From: Gammaproteobacteria bacterium
GTDB taxonomy: Bacteria > Pseudomonadota > Gammaproteobacteria > GCA-001735895
Assembly: GCA_021767985.1 (NCBI GenBank)
Contig: JAASSH010000125.1
Coordinates: forward strand, 1 to 6,581
Reading direction: 5' to 3'
DNA: 6,581 nucleotides
In this document: piece by piece, positions 1-4,568 of the stretch
Layout: each line of letters begins with the position of its first letter
Numbering within the stretch: the first letter of the stretch is position 1
The notes under the pieces: model-generated
Told to the model about the DNA's origin: nothing
The model's database searches: none
What the model saw: only the letters and a program-made list of their open reading frames with translations
Position numbers and translations under genes: made by a program

Positions 1-1
1 C

Positions 2-520
2 GAGGTCGATAACGTTACCGGCGAACCGATCAACCAGTTATTCGAAAGCCGCCCCGATTCGCGCTCGCGGCAGAGTATCTACGGCAAGTACAAGAAAATT
101 CTTACCAACAAGGATATCTTCACCGCGTCCTACCGTTTCATGACAGACGACTGGGGGATCGATTCGAATACTTTCGACTTCAGCTATCGCTGGACCCTCG
201 ACAACGGCTATTACTTTCAGCCGCGCCTGCGCTGGTACGAGCAATCGGAAGCCGATTTCTATTATTACTTTTTGCGCGATGGTGAACTTCCGAGTGATGC
301 CAGCGCCGACTATCGCCTGGGTGAAATGGAAGCTACTACCGTCGGTTTCAAGTTCGGTAGACAGATCGACGAGCAGAAGTCCTGGTCGTTGCGCCTCGAG
401 CTCTACGAGCAGGAGGGAGACTCGTCGCCATCCGAAGCCTTCGGGCAGCTGGCCCAGCAGGATTTGTACCCGACGGTCGAAGCCACGATCGTCCAGTTCA
501 ACTACTCGTTCAGGTGGTAG
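2..520 (+). CDS. DUF3570 outer-membrane-type beta-barrel protein, 3' part only
   Basis: The reading frame is open from the window edge to TAG at 518-520 and gives the last 172 residues. The start lies outside the window. I recognise DUF3570 from its typical run: a basic segment (SRQSIYGKYKKIL), then YRFMTDDWGIDSNTFDF, an aromatic-rich strand (PRLRWYEQSEADFYYYFL), an ADYRLGEMEATTVGFKFG strand, and near the end SEAFGQLAQQDLYP. Strands alternate polar and hydrophobic residues, and the chain ends in FNYSFRW, with the C-terminal aromatic residue typical of BAM-assembled outer-membrane proteins. The family has no established biochemical function. From memory, it often sits with a thioredoxin-like gene, a small DUF4266 lipoprotein and an ApbE gene. 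The ApbE gene that follows fits this arrangement, and the missing partners would lie upstream. A role in an envelope redox process is inference. Confidence 0.85.
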   Translation, partial: EVDNVTGEPINQLFESRPDSRSRQSIYGKYKKILTNKDIFTASYRFMTDDWGIDSNTFDFSYRWTLDNGYYFQPRLRWYEQSEADFYYYFLRDGELPSDASADYRLGEMEATTVGFKFGRQIDEQKSWSLRLELYEQEGDSSPSEAFGQLAQQDLYPTVEATIVQFNYSFRW

Positions 521-536
521 CGCGCCATATCCGATT

Positions 537-564
537 TTGCGGCGGGCCGATGCGGCGCTAGAAT
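537..564 (+). promoter_or_regulatory. Candidate sigma70 promoter for the apbE-like gene
   Basis: TTGCGG (537-542) and TAGAAT (559-564) are separated by 16 bp, just after the DUF3570 stop codon. Transcription would start near 571. The -10 box matches consensus at 5 of 6 positions and the -35 at about 3-4. This suggests that the ApbE gene can be transcribed independently of the DUF3570 gene. The call rests on motif inspection only. Confidence 0.45.
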
Positions 565-647
565 GCGCTTCATCCGAACGCCGCTCACCGCTGGCCGTGA
601 GCGCGTGTTCGCAACCGGCGGCGGTATCGACAGCAGTGGCAAAATCC

Positions 648-1523
648 TTGAGCATCAGCAGGCGCGGAAAATTATGGGTCGGCCAGTTTCGATGCATGGC
701 CAGTCCCTGCGAAGTCCTGCTCGAAGGTAACAGCAAGGAATCAGCGCGGGAATTACTGGAACTGGCGCAACAGGAAGCGCTGCGTATCGAGCAAAAATTC
801 AGCCGCTATCGTGATGACAATATCGTCCATCAAATCAACAGCGGCGCCGGACGTATCGAAGTCGACGCCGAAACCGCACTCCTGCTCGACTTCGCACAAA
901 ACTGTTACGACCTGAGCGAAGGCTGGTTCGATATCACCTCCGGCATTCTGCGGCGCGCCTGGAAGTTCGTCGATGGCGGGCGAATACCGACCCAGGCCGA
1001 AATCGACCGTCTGCTGCCCCACATCGGCTGGCCAAAAGCCACCTGGGACAAGCCTTACCTGACAGTCCCGCCGGGCATGGAAGTAGATTTCGGCGGCATC
1101 GGCAAGGAGTATGCCGTCGACTCCACGCTGCGACTCTTATCGCGCAACTGTGATGACAGTTTCCTGGTGAACTTTGGCGGCGACTGCCACGCCCGCCGGC
1201 CACTGGCGGACGGCTCGGCCTGGATGACGGGCATCGAAAATCCGTACCGCGAAGGCGATGCGAGCGCGGTGATCCAACTCAAGCGCGGCGCGCTCGCCAC
1301 CAGCGGCGACGTATTCAAGTTCATCCTGCACGATGGCAAGCGTTACGGGCACATACTGAATCCGAATACCGGCTGGCCCAACATCGATTCCCCGCTCTCG
1401 GTGACGGTGGCCGCGGCTACCTGCACCGAGGCCGGAATCCTGTCGACGCTGGCGATGCTGCAGGGCAAGGACGCCGAGACTTTCCTCGACCGCCAGGCGG
1501 TAAAGTACTGGTGCTACCGTTAG
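648..1523 (+). CDS. ApbE-family FAD:protein FMN transferase (short subfamily)
   Basis: About 291 residues. The ApbE family transfers FMN from FAD onto Ser/Thr of target proteins, usually outside the cytoplasm in Gram-negatives. Visible motifs: CMASPCEVLL (residues 16-25, equivalent to the N-terminal MGT motif), KFSRYRDDNIV, DITSGILRRAW, DFGGIGKEYAVD (147-158), VNFGGD (174-179), ATSGD (217-221), HILNPNTGWP (235-244) and CTEAGILSTLAM (259-270). The C-terminus VKYWCYR is typical of the short subfamily. Two positions differ from classical ApbE: the usual HIxDPxTG has Asn for Asp, and the usual ADALST metal-binding segment reads AGILST. I see no Sec, Tat or lipoprotein signal from any plausible start. 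The start is uncertain. TTG at 648 keeps the conserved residues before MASPCEV; GTG 636, GTG 597 and ATG 696 are in frame, and none has a good Shine-Dalgarno. The frame stays open upstream into the DUF3570 gene, but that part is not ApbE-like. Confidence 0.88.
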   Translation: MSISRRGKLWVGQFRCMASPCEVLLEGNSKESARELLELAQQEALRIEQKFSRYRDDNIVHQINSGAGRIEVDAETALLLDFAQNCYDLSEGWFDITSGILRRAWKFVDGGRIPTQAEIDRLLPHIGWPKATWDKPYLTVPPGMEVDFGGIGKEYAVDSTLRLLSRNCDDSFLVNFGGDCHARRPLADGSAWMTGIENPYREGDASAVIQLKRGALATSGDVFKFILHDGKRYGHILNPNTGWPNIDSPLSVTVAAATCTEAGILSTLAMLQGKDAETFLDRQAVKYWCYR

Positions 1524-1569
1524 CCGGATTCAGGCAACACGAATACTCTGTTAATATGGCCCGTTCGGG

Positions 1570-1600
1570 TTGACAGAAAAGCCAGTCGCAGGGCTAAAAA
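1570..1600 (+). promoter_or_regulatory. Candidate promoter for the BLUF gene
   Basis: A perfect -35 hexamer, TTGACA, lies at 1570-1575. The best -10 candidates are weak: CTAAAA at 1594-1599 (18 bp spacer) or TAAAAA at 1595-1600 (19 bp). A start near 1606 would leave a leader of about 80 nt carrying the two palindromes listed below. A strong -35 with a poor, widely spaced -10 is what a regulated promoter often looks like, but that is inference. Confidence 0.4.
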
Positions 1601-1604
1601 GTTA

Positions 1605-1616
1605 ATTGATATCAAT
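1605..1616. promoter_or_regulatory. 12-bp perfect palindrome ATTGATATCAAT
   Basis: A perfect dyad in the gap between the ApbE and BLUF genes, immediately after the candidate -10 of the BLUF promoter. Its half-site TTGAT equals an FNR/Anr half-site, but the 4-bp spacer of an FNR box is absent, so it is not a standard FNR site. It could be an operator overlapping the transcription start. The regulator is unknown. Confidence 0.35.
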
Positions 1617-1632
1617 GAGTTAGTGTCATTTA

Positions 1633-1650
1633 TTAACCTTCGAGGGTTAA
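1633..1650. promoter_or_regulatory. 18-bp near-perfect palindrome before the BLUF gene
   Basis: TTAACCTTCGAGGGTTAA: the outer six bases on each side are exactly complementary and the centre TCGA is also a palindrome. Only the T/G pair at 1639/1644 breaks symmetry. In RNA that pair is a G-U wobble, so the transcript could also form a small hairpin about 35 nt upstream of the BLUF start codon. An operator or a leader hairpin are both possible. Confidence 0.4.
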
Positions 1651-1684
1651 AGCCGGGCCACTGGCAGGAGCTTTGGGTGCAGAG

Positions 1685-2116
1685 ATGTCTGACGAAAATC
1701 TAGATTCGCTGGTTTACGTTTCGTCAGCCGTGAGGCTTTTGAGTCACGAGGAGATCGACTACCTGTTAAGACGCGCACGGGAACGAAACAAGGAATATGA
1801 AGTTACCGGCATCCTGCTTTACATTGGCGGCAACTTCATGCAATACATCGAAGGTCCCAGGGATAATCTCGATGTCATCTATAAGATCATTCAGGAAGAC
1901 GAACTGCACAGCGGAATCATTTTGGTGTCCCGGGAAGCCATCGAGCAACGTCAGTTTGGTGACTGGGCCATGGCCTACCAGACCAGGGATGTCGAAGGTT
2001 ACGTCGGCTCGCCTGGCGAAAGAAAGTTGATCGAAATGATTCTTGAAATGCCCGGGGATAACCAGAGCACAGCTCAAATCGTGCTTCACAGTTTCTGGTC
2101 CCAAAACAGGTTGTAA
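1685..2116 (+). CDS. Single-domain BLUF blue-light photoreceptor
   Basis: 143 residues from ATG 1685. BLUF proteins bind FAD noncovalently and sense blue light by hydrogen-bond rearrangement around a Tyr-Gln pair. The key residues are present: Tyr11 (LVYVSSA), Asn35 (RNKEYEVTG), Gln53 (NFMQYIEGP), and Trp94 and Met96 in FGDWAMAY. The BLUF fold fills residues 8 to about 100. The remaining ~43 residues resemble the C-terminal helices of stand-alone BLUF proteins. There is no EAL, GGDEF, cyclase or other output domain, so it should act through a partner protein that cannot be identified here. An in-frame TTG at 1673 is possible, but the AGGAG at 1666-1670 is only 2 nt from it, against 14 nt from ATG 1685, and neither spacing is ideal. 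Base composition looks more AT-rich than in the flanking genes, judged by eye. Confidence 0.9.
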   Translation: MSDENLDSLVYVSSAVRLLSHEEIDYLLRRARERNKEYEVTGILLYIGGNFMQYIEGPRDNLDVIYKIIQEDELHSGIILVSREAIEQRQFGDWAMAYQTRDVEGYVGSPGERKLIEMILEMPGDNQSTAQIVLHSFWSQNRL

Positions 2117-2291
2117 CAACAGGCGCATAAGGTCGGACCGGCAAACCGCTTCGCGCCCAGTTGACTGCCGAGGCAGGGTGCTACGGCAACGATGTATAGT
2201 TGGTGACGTTAATAAAATGAAAACTTTAATCGAGCCAGTCCCGAGCAGCCGTTTAATCCGCAACCTGTCCTGAAGCGGGTCGCGGTCCACG

Positions 2292-3044
2292 ATGATTGAC
2301 GCTACCCTTGTTCTGATTCTTGCGACCTTCCTGCTCGCGGGCCTGGTCAAGGGCGTTATCGGCCTGGGCCTGCCTACCGTCAGCCTCGCAATACTGGCCG
2401 TGGCGATCGATCTGCCGACGGCGATGGCCTTGCTGCTGGTACCGTCGTTTGTCACCAACCTCTGGCAAGCCATGGTCGGCGGTAACGCCAGGCTTATCCT
2501 GAGCCGGACATGGCCGTTCCTGCTGATGGCCACGCTCAGTATCTGGTTCGGGGCGCAGGCGCTCAGGCACCTGCCCTTGGCGCTGCTGTCCGCGCTGCTG
2601 GGCGTCCTGCTCGCGGCCTACTCGATTGTCAGCCTGGGCGGGCTACGCTTGTCGATTTCAACACGCCTGGCGAGCTGGCTCGGACCGCTGCTGGGCCTGG
2701 TAAACGGGATTCTAACCGGCATGACAGGATCGTTCGTGGTGCCGGGCGTTCTCTACCTGCAGGCGCTCGGATTCGATCGCAACGCGTTAATCCAGGCGAT
2801 GGGCATGCTGTTTACCCTGTCGACGCTGGCGCTCGCGGTAGCATTGCAGAGTAACGCGTTGCTCAACCTGGAACTCGGCACCTACTCGGCACTGGCATTG
2901 TTGCCGGCGATTGTCGGGATGCTTTTGGGACAACGTATTCGACGGGTTATTTCAGAACCGTTGTTCAGAAAGCTGTTTTTTATCGCGCTGCTGGCGCTCG
3001 GCGTTTATATCATCGTCACCGCGTTGCCCGGCCTCGGCCAGTAG
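2292..3044 (+). CDS. TSUP (TauE/SafE) family membrane transporter
   Basis: 250 residues, the usual family length, with seven or eight hydrophobic segments. TSUP proteins move organosulfur compounds, sulfite or other anions across the inner membrane; the substrate cannot be read from sequence. The family's two internally repeated motifs are visible: AGLVKGVIGLGLPTVSL near residues 16-32 and GLVNGILTGMTGSFVVPG near 135-152, each opening one half of the protein. The C-terminus ends with a last membrane helix (FFIALLALGVYIIVTALPGL). ATG 2292 is chosen because the first membrane helix starts at once. The Shine-Dalgarno is poor. It lies 175 bp after the BLUF gene on the same strand, and a functional link to light sensing is not supported. 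No sulfur-metabolism gene is adjacent, so the neighbourhood does not refine the substrate. Confidence 0.88.
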   Translation: MIDATLVLILATFLLAGLVKGVIGLGLPTVSLAILAVAIDLPTAMALLLVPSFVTNLWQAMVGGNARLILSRTWPFLLMATLSIWFGAQALRHLPLALLSALLGVLLAAYSIVSLGGLRLSISTRLASWLGPLLGLVNGILTGMTGSFVVPGVLYLQALGFDRNALIQAMGMLFTLSTLALAVALQSNALLNLELGTYSALALLPAIVGMLLGQRIRRVISEPLFRKLFFIALLALGVYIIVTALPGLGQ

Positions 3045-3070
3045 CCTCTCCTTCAAAGGAAAAGTATTTT

Positions 3071-3092
3071 CGGTTTTTCACCGATTTTTCAC
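3071..3092 (+). repeat. Two tandem 11-bp direct repeats, candidate activator site
   Basis: CGGTTTTTCAC (3071-3081) is followed directly by CGATTTTTCAC (3082-3092), with 10 of 11 bases identical. The repeat unit is one helical turn, and the pair ends 10 bp before the TATAAA box at 3103-3108, where no acceptable -35 is present. This is the arrangement of PhoB/OmpR-family activator boxes, which are 11-bp direct repeats replacing the -35. The repeat sequence itself does not match the PhoB consensus, so the regulator is unknown. Confidence 0.45.
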
Positions 3093-3102
3093 AGCGCCCC
3101 GG

Positions 3103-3108
3103 TATAAA
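3103..3108 (+). promoter_or_regulatory. -10 box of the secreted-protein gene
   Basis: TATAAA lies 32-37 bp upstream of ATG 3140. At 16-18 bp upstream the sequence is CCGATT/ACCGAT/CACCGA, none resembling TTGACA. The promoter is therefore probably activator-dependent, with the direct repeats at 3071-3092 as the likely target. Transcription would start near 3115. Confidence 0.45.
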
Positions 3109-3139
3109 TCTGTTCATCGCAACGGAAACCGTGAAAAAC

Positions 3140-3601
3140 ATGGTGAAACAAATGTCTACTCAAAACTCATATCCTTACGCGCTAGCGCTGCTTTTGATCT
3201 CGCTGCTGTGCTTGCAGCCGGCCAGCGCGGCCTCGCACCCGTTCGAGTTTCACGCCGATGCCAGGATGGTAGACGCACGGCTTGGCCCCATCGAGCAGGC
3301 TTACGGTTACATGAACGTCGTCACCGATAGCGAGGGCAACGGCACCATAAACGTTATGTTTTCTAACGGCAGCGGCCGGGATCTTGCGCAATTCAATGCT
3401 CGCGTCAAATTCCTCGATAACCTGGGCGCAGTAATCAGGGAAGAATACTTCGACTGCTGGATGGACGCCGAAGGCCTGCAGGAAGCCATCGAATGCAAGG
3501 TGACGAAACCGCTGTCGGTGACCAATTTCGACGCTATCGAGGTCGATTTCTACCTGTCGAATCCGCCTGAAAGCAACACCACGGCGGCCATTTATCACTA
3601 A
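3140..3601 (+). CDS. Small secreted protein of unknown function
   Basis: 153 residues from ATG 3140. In-frame GTG 3131, GTG 3143 and ATG 3152 are alternatives. I do not recognise a family. A Sec signal peptide is clear: a short polar N-terminus, a hydrophobic stretch (YALALLLISLLCLQP, residues 13-27) and an AxA-type site, PASA before ASHPF, predicting cleavage after Ala30. Cys24 is not in a lipobox (SLLC), so a lipoprotein is unlikely. The mature ~123 residues look beta-rich, with alternating patterns such as GTINVMFSNGSG, FNARVKFLDNLGAVI and FDAIEVDFYLS, suggesting an Ig-like or FxLYD-like sandwich (inference). The mature part has exactly two cysteines, Cys106 (FDCWMD) and Cys119 (IECKV), which could form a disulfide in the periplasm. 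The gene stands alone with its own promoter and is followed by hairpins. Confidence 0.75.
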   Translation: MVKQMSTQNSYPYALALLLISLLCLQPASAASHPFEFHADARMVDARLGPIEQAYGYMNVVTDSEGNGTINVMFSNGSGRDLAQFNARVKFLDNLGAVIREEYFDCWMDAEGLQEAIECKVTKPLSVTNFDAIEVDFYLSNPPESNTTAAIYH

Positions 3602-3606
3602 GAGCC

Positions 3607-3622
3607 GGCGCCTGAGGGCGCC
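3607..3622 (+). repeat. Short GC hairpin GGCGCC-TGAG-GGCGCC
   Basis: Six G-C pairs with a 4-nt loop, starting 5 nt after the stop codon of the secreted-protein gene. No run of T follows, so it is not a classical Rho-independent terminator. It may stabilise the 3' end of the transcript or act together with the larger hairpin just downstream. Confidence 0.5.
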
Positions 3623-3631
3623 AGTTACGAC

Positions 3632-3664
3632 ACCCAGGCCCGGGATTCTCCCGGTCGCCTGGGT
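3632..3664 (+). terminator. Strong hairpin, possible T-tract-less terminator
   Basis: ACCCAGGC (3632-3639) pairs with GCCTGGGT (3657-3664), and CCGGGA (3640-3645) pairs with TCCCGG (3649-3654). This gives 14 pairs, a 3-nt loop TTC and a 2-nt bulge (TC, 3655-3656). It lies 30 bp past the secreted-protein stop and ahead of the peroxiredoxin promoter, the right place to end the upstream transcript. The following bases are AATCCGCTTCC, without a T tract on either strand, so it may instead be a structural or mRNA 3'-end element. Confidence 0.45.
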
Positions 3665-3734
3665 AATCCGCTTCCACGGGAGCCAACGGGTCGGACCAGA
3701 TTTGCCGGCGGCAATTAACCCTACAGCTTGTGCT

Positions 3735-3763
3735 TTGATGTTTGCCGCAGGCTCTCTTATCAT
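3735..3763 (+). promoter_or_regulatory. Candidate sigma70 promoter for the peroxiredoxin gene
   Basis: TTGATG (3735-3740) and TATCAT (3758-3763) are spaced 17 bp, matching consensus at 4 of 6 and 5 of 6 positions. Transcription would start near 3770, giving a leader of about 34 nt before ATG 3804. A 13-bp near-palindrome, TTGCCGGCGGCAA (3702-3714), lies about 20 bp upstream of the -35 and could be a regulator site. No OxyR motif was recognised. Confidence 0.5.
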
Positions 3764-3803
3764 TGCCGCTCGTTTCCATCGCTTAACGTTACGGACGATC
3801 CCA

Positions 3804-4271
3804 ATGCTTGAACAGAACCAGCCCGCGCCCGATTTCACCTCGATCAATCAGAACGGCGACGATATCAGCCTCGCGCAATTCCGCGGCGACAAGAACATCG
3901 TGCTCTATTTTTATCCCAAGGACGATACCCCGGGCTGCACCATCGAGGCTAACGAGTTTACCGGCCTCATCGAGCAGTTCGCCGCCGCCGATACCGTGGT
4001 GCTTGGTGTCAGCAAGGACAGTTGCGAAAAACACCAGAAATTCATCAACAAGCACGACCTTAAGGTTGAGTTGCTGGCCGATACCGACGGCGAACTGTGC
4101 GAGCTTTACGGCACCTGGGGCGAGCGCAAGTTCATGGGTAGAACCTACATGGGCATAGGCCGTTCCACTTTTGTCATCGACAAGCAGGGCAAGCTGGCAC
4201 ACGTCGACTACAAGGTGAAAGCCAAGGGCCACGCACAGGCGATGCTGGAACTGGTCCAGGGACTGGCTTAG
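3804..4271 (+). CDS. bcp: Bcp/PrxQ-type thiol peroxiredoxin
   Basis: 155 residues, the normal Bcp length. Bcp/PrxQ enzymes reduce hydrogen peroxide and organic peroxides in the cytoplasm using a peroxidatic cysteine, recycled by thioredoxin or other thiols. Seen here: N-terminal PAPDFTSINQNG, the active site YFYPKDDTPGCT with peroxidatic Cys45 and the conserved Thr42/Pro43, GVSKDSCEKH, LLADTDGELCELYGTW, and the late catalytic-pocket Arg120 in IGRSTFVID. Many Bcp proteins have a resolving cysteine five residues after the peroxidatic one; here that position is Asn50 (CTIEAN). It should therefore act as a 1-Cys enzyme or use Cys74 or Cys99. ATG 3804 starts at the usual family N-terminus with a weak GGA 8 nt upstream. 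The upstream in-frame extension from TTG 3702 crosses the promoter and is not family-like. The gene appears monocistronic. Confidence 0.93.
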   Translation: MLEQNQPAPDFTSINQNGDDISLAQFRGDKNIVLYFYPKDDTPGCTIEANEFTGLIEQFAAADTVVLGVSKDSCEKHQKFINKHDLKVELLADTDGELCELYGTWGERKFMGRTYMGIGRSTFVIDKQGKLAHVDYKVKAKGHAQAMLELVQGLA

Positions 4272-4307
4272 ACGTCATTCCGGCCTACGTGCCGTGGTTC
4301 CTTCGAA

Positions 4308-4379
4308 GGGGTCAGAGCAAAAATGCCGCGACGATCTGAGTCGTAGAATCTTTTTCCCCGGCATTTTTGGTCTGACCCC
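4308..4379. repeat. GGGGTCAGA inverted-repeat element, copy 1
   Basis: A 72-bp element. The left arm 4308-4328 and right arm 4359-4379 are inverted copies matching at 20 of 21 positions, and the single mismatch is at arm position 10 (G4317 opposite G4370). The 30-nt middle contains a small inner dyad, ACGA (4331-4334) with TCGT (4341-4344). The arms begin GGGGTCAGA and the element ends TCTGACCCC. From memory, this tip is a dispersed intergenic repeat of many proteobacteria, often near REP-associated (Y1) transposases. No transposase is in this window, so a non-autonomous REP/MITE-like element is my inference. It could also help end transcription after bcp. Confidence 0.75.
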
Positions 4380-4402
4380 GGGTATCCGGGCCCTGGTAGA
4401 TT

Positions 4403-4475
4403 GGGGTCAGATCAAAAATTTCGGCCAGGTGCCTCTCACCTGCACCCAAGGTCCCGAAATTTTTGCTCTGACCCC
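4403..4475. repeat. GGGGTCAGA inverted-repeat element, copy 2
   Basis: A 73-bp element, 23 bp downstream of copy 1 and in tandem with it. The left arm 4403-4424 and right arm 4454-4475 match at 21 of 22 positions, again with the only mismatch at arm position 10 (T4412 opposite C4466). Its middle holds a distinct inner stem, CAGGTG (4426-4431) with CACCTG (4437-4442), loop CCTCT. The first 17 arm bases agree with copy 1 except at position 10; further in, the arms differ from copy 1 but remain complementary to each other. A pair of such units resembles a BIME-like composite. Confidence 0.75.
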
Positions 4476-4510
4476 CTCGCAGCGACCGTGAAATCGCCCA
4501 GATCCAGGGG

Positions 4511-4538
4511 TTGTGGATTAGCCCCATATCATTATAAT
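4511..4538 (+). promoter_or_regulatory. Sigma70 promoter of typA
   Basis: TTGTGG (4511-4516) and a perfect TATAAT (4533-4538) are spaced 16 bp. Transcription would start near 4545, leaving a leader of about 24 nt. This is the best promoter match in the window and lies directly after the repeat pair. Confidence 0.65.
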
Positions 4539-4568
4539 CGCGCGCCTTATCCTGCCCTGTAATCCCCT

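Larger units (their letters stand above)
4272..4568. other. Gene-free stretch between bcp and typA
   Basis: 297 bp with no credible gene. Contents in order: a weak dyad CGGC-CTACGT-GCCG (4281-4294), the two inverted-repeat elements, a linker with CCCGG-GTAT-CCGGG (4377-4390), about 35 bp with nothing recognisable, and the typA promoter (4511-4538). Short open frames here cross the repeats on both strands and have no coding character. Confidence 0.7.

Noticed and set aside
279..647. Upstream extension of the ApbE frame into the DUF3570 gene
   Set aside because: The translation is Ser/Arg-rich and is the +1 shadow of the DUF3570 coding sequence; ApbE similarity begins only near residue GKLWVGQFRCMAS.
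563..733. Open frame from ATG 563 (MRFIRTPLTAG...) overlapping the start of the apbE gene
   Set aside because: Arginine-rich, low-complexity translation in another frame. Its ATG overlaps the -10 box of the promoter and it runs into the clearly coding ApbE frame.
1605..1616. FNR/Anr box ahead of the BLUF gene
   Set aside because: The half-sites TTGAT and ATCAA are present but directly joined; an FNR box needs four bases between them.
2161..2200. TTGACT and TATAGT as a promoter for the TSUP gene
   Set aside because: The boxes are 28 bp apart, too far even for MerR-type promoters, and neither box has a good partner at the correct distance. The CTGCC-GA-GGCAG dyad between them is too small to interpret alone.
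2217..2273. 18-codon open frame (MKTLIEPVPSS...) between the BLUF and TSUP genes, ending 18 bp before the TSUP start
   Set aside because: It has no ribosome-binding site, no attenuator hairpin after it and no recognisable regulatory codon run, so a leader peptide is not supported.
3702..3803. N-terminal extension of the peroxiredoxin from TTG 3702, which contains a hydrophobic stretch
   Set aside because: Bcp proteins are cytoplasmic and begin at the MLEQNQPAPDF region. The extension covers the likely promoter.
4294..4527. Short open frames on both strands across the repeat elements
   Set aside because: They are translations of inverted repeats, with no ribosome-binding site, coding bias or family resemblance.
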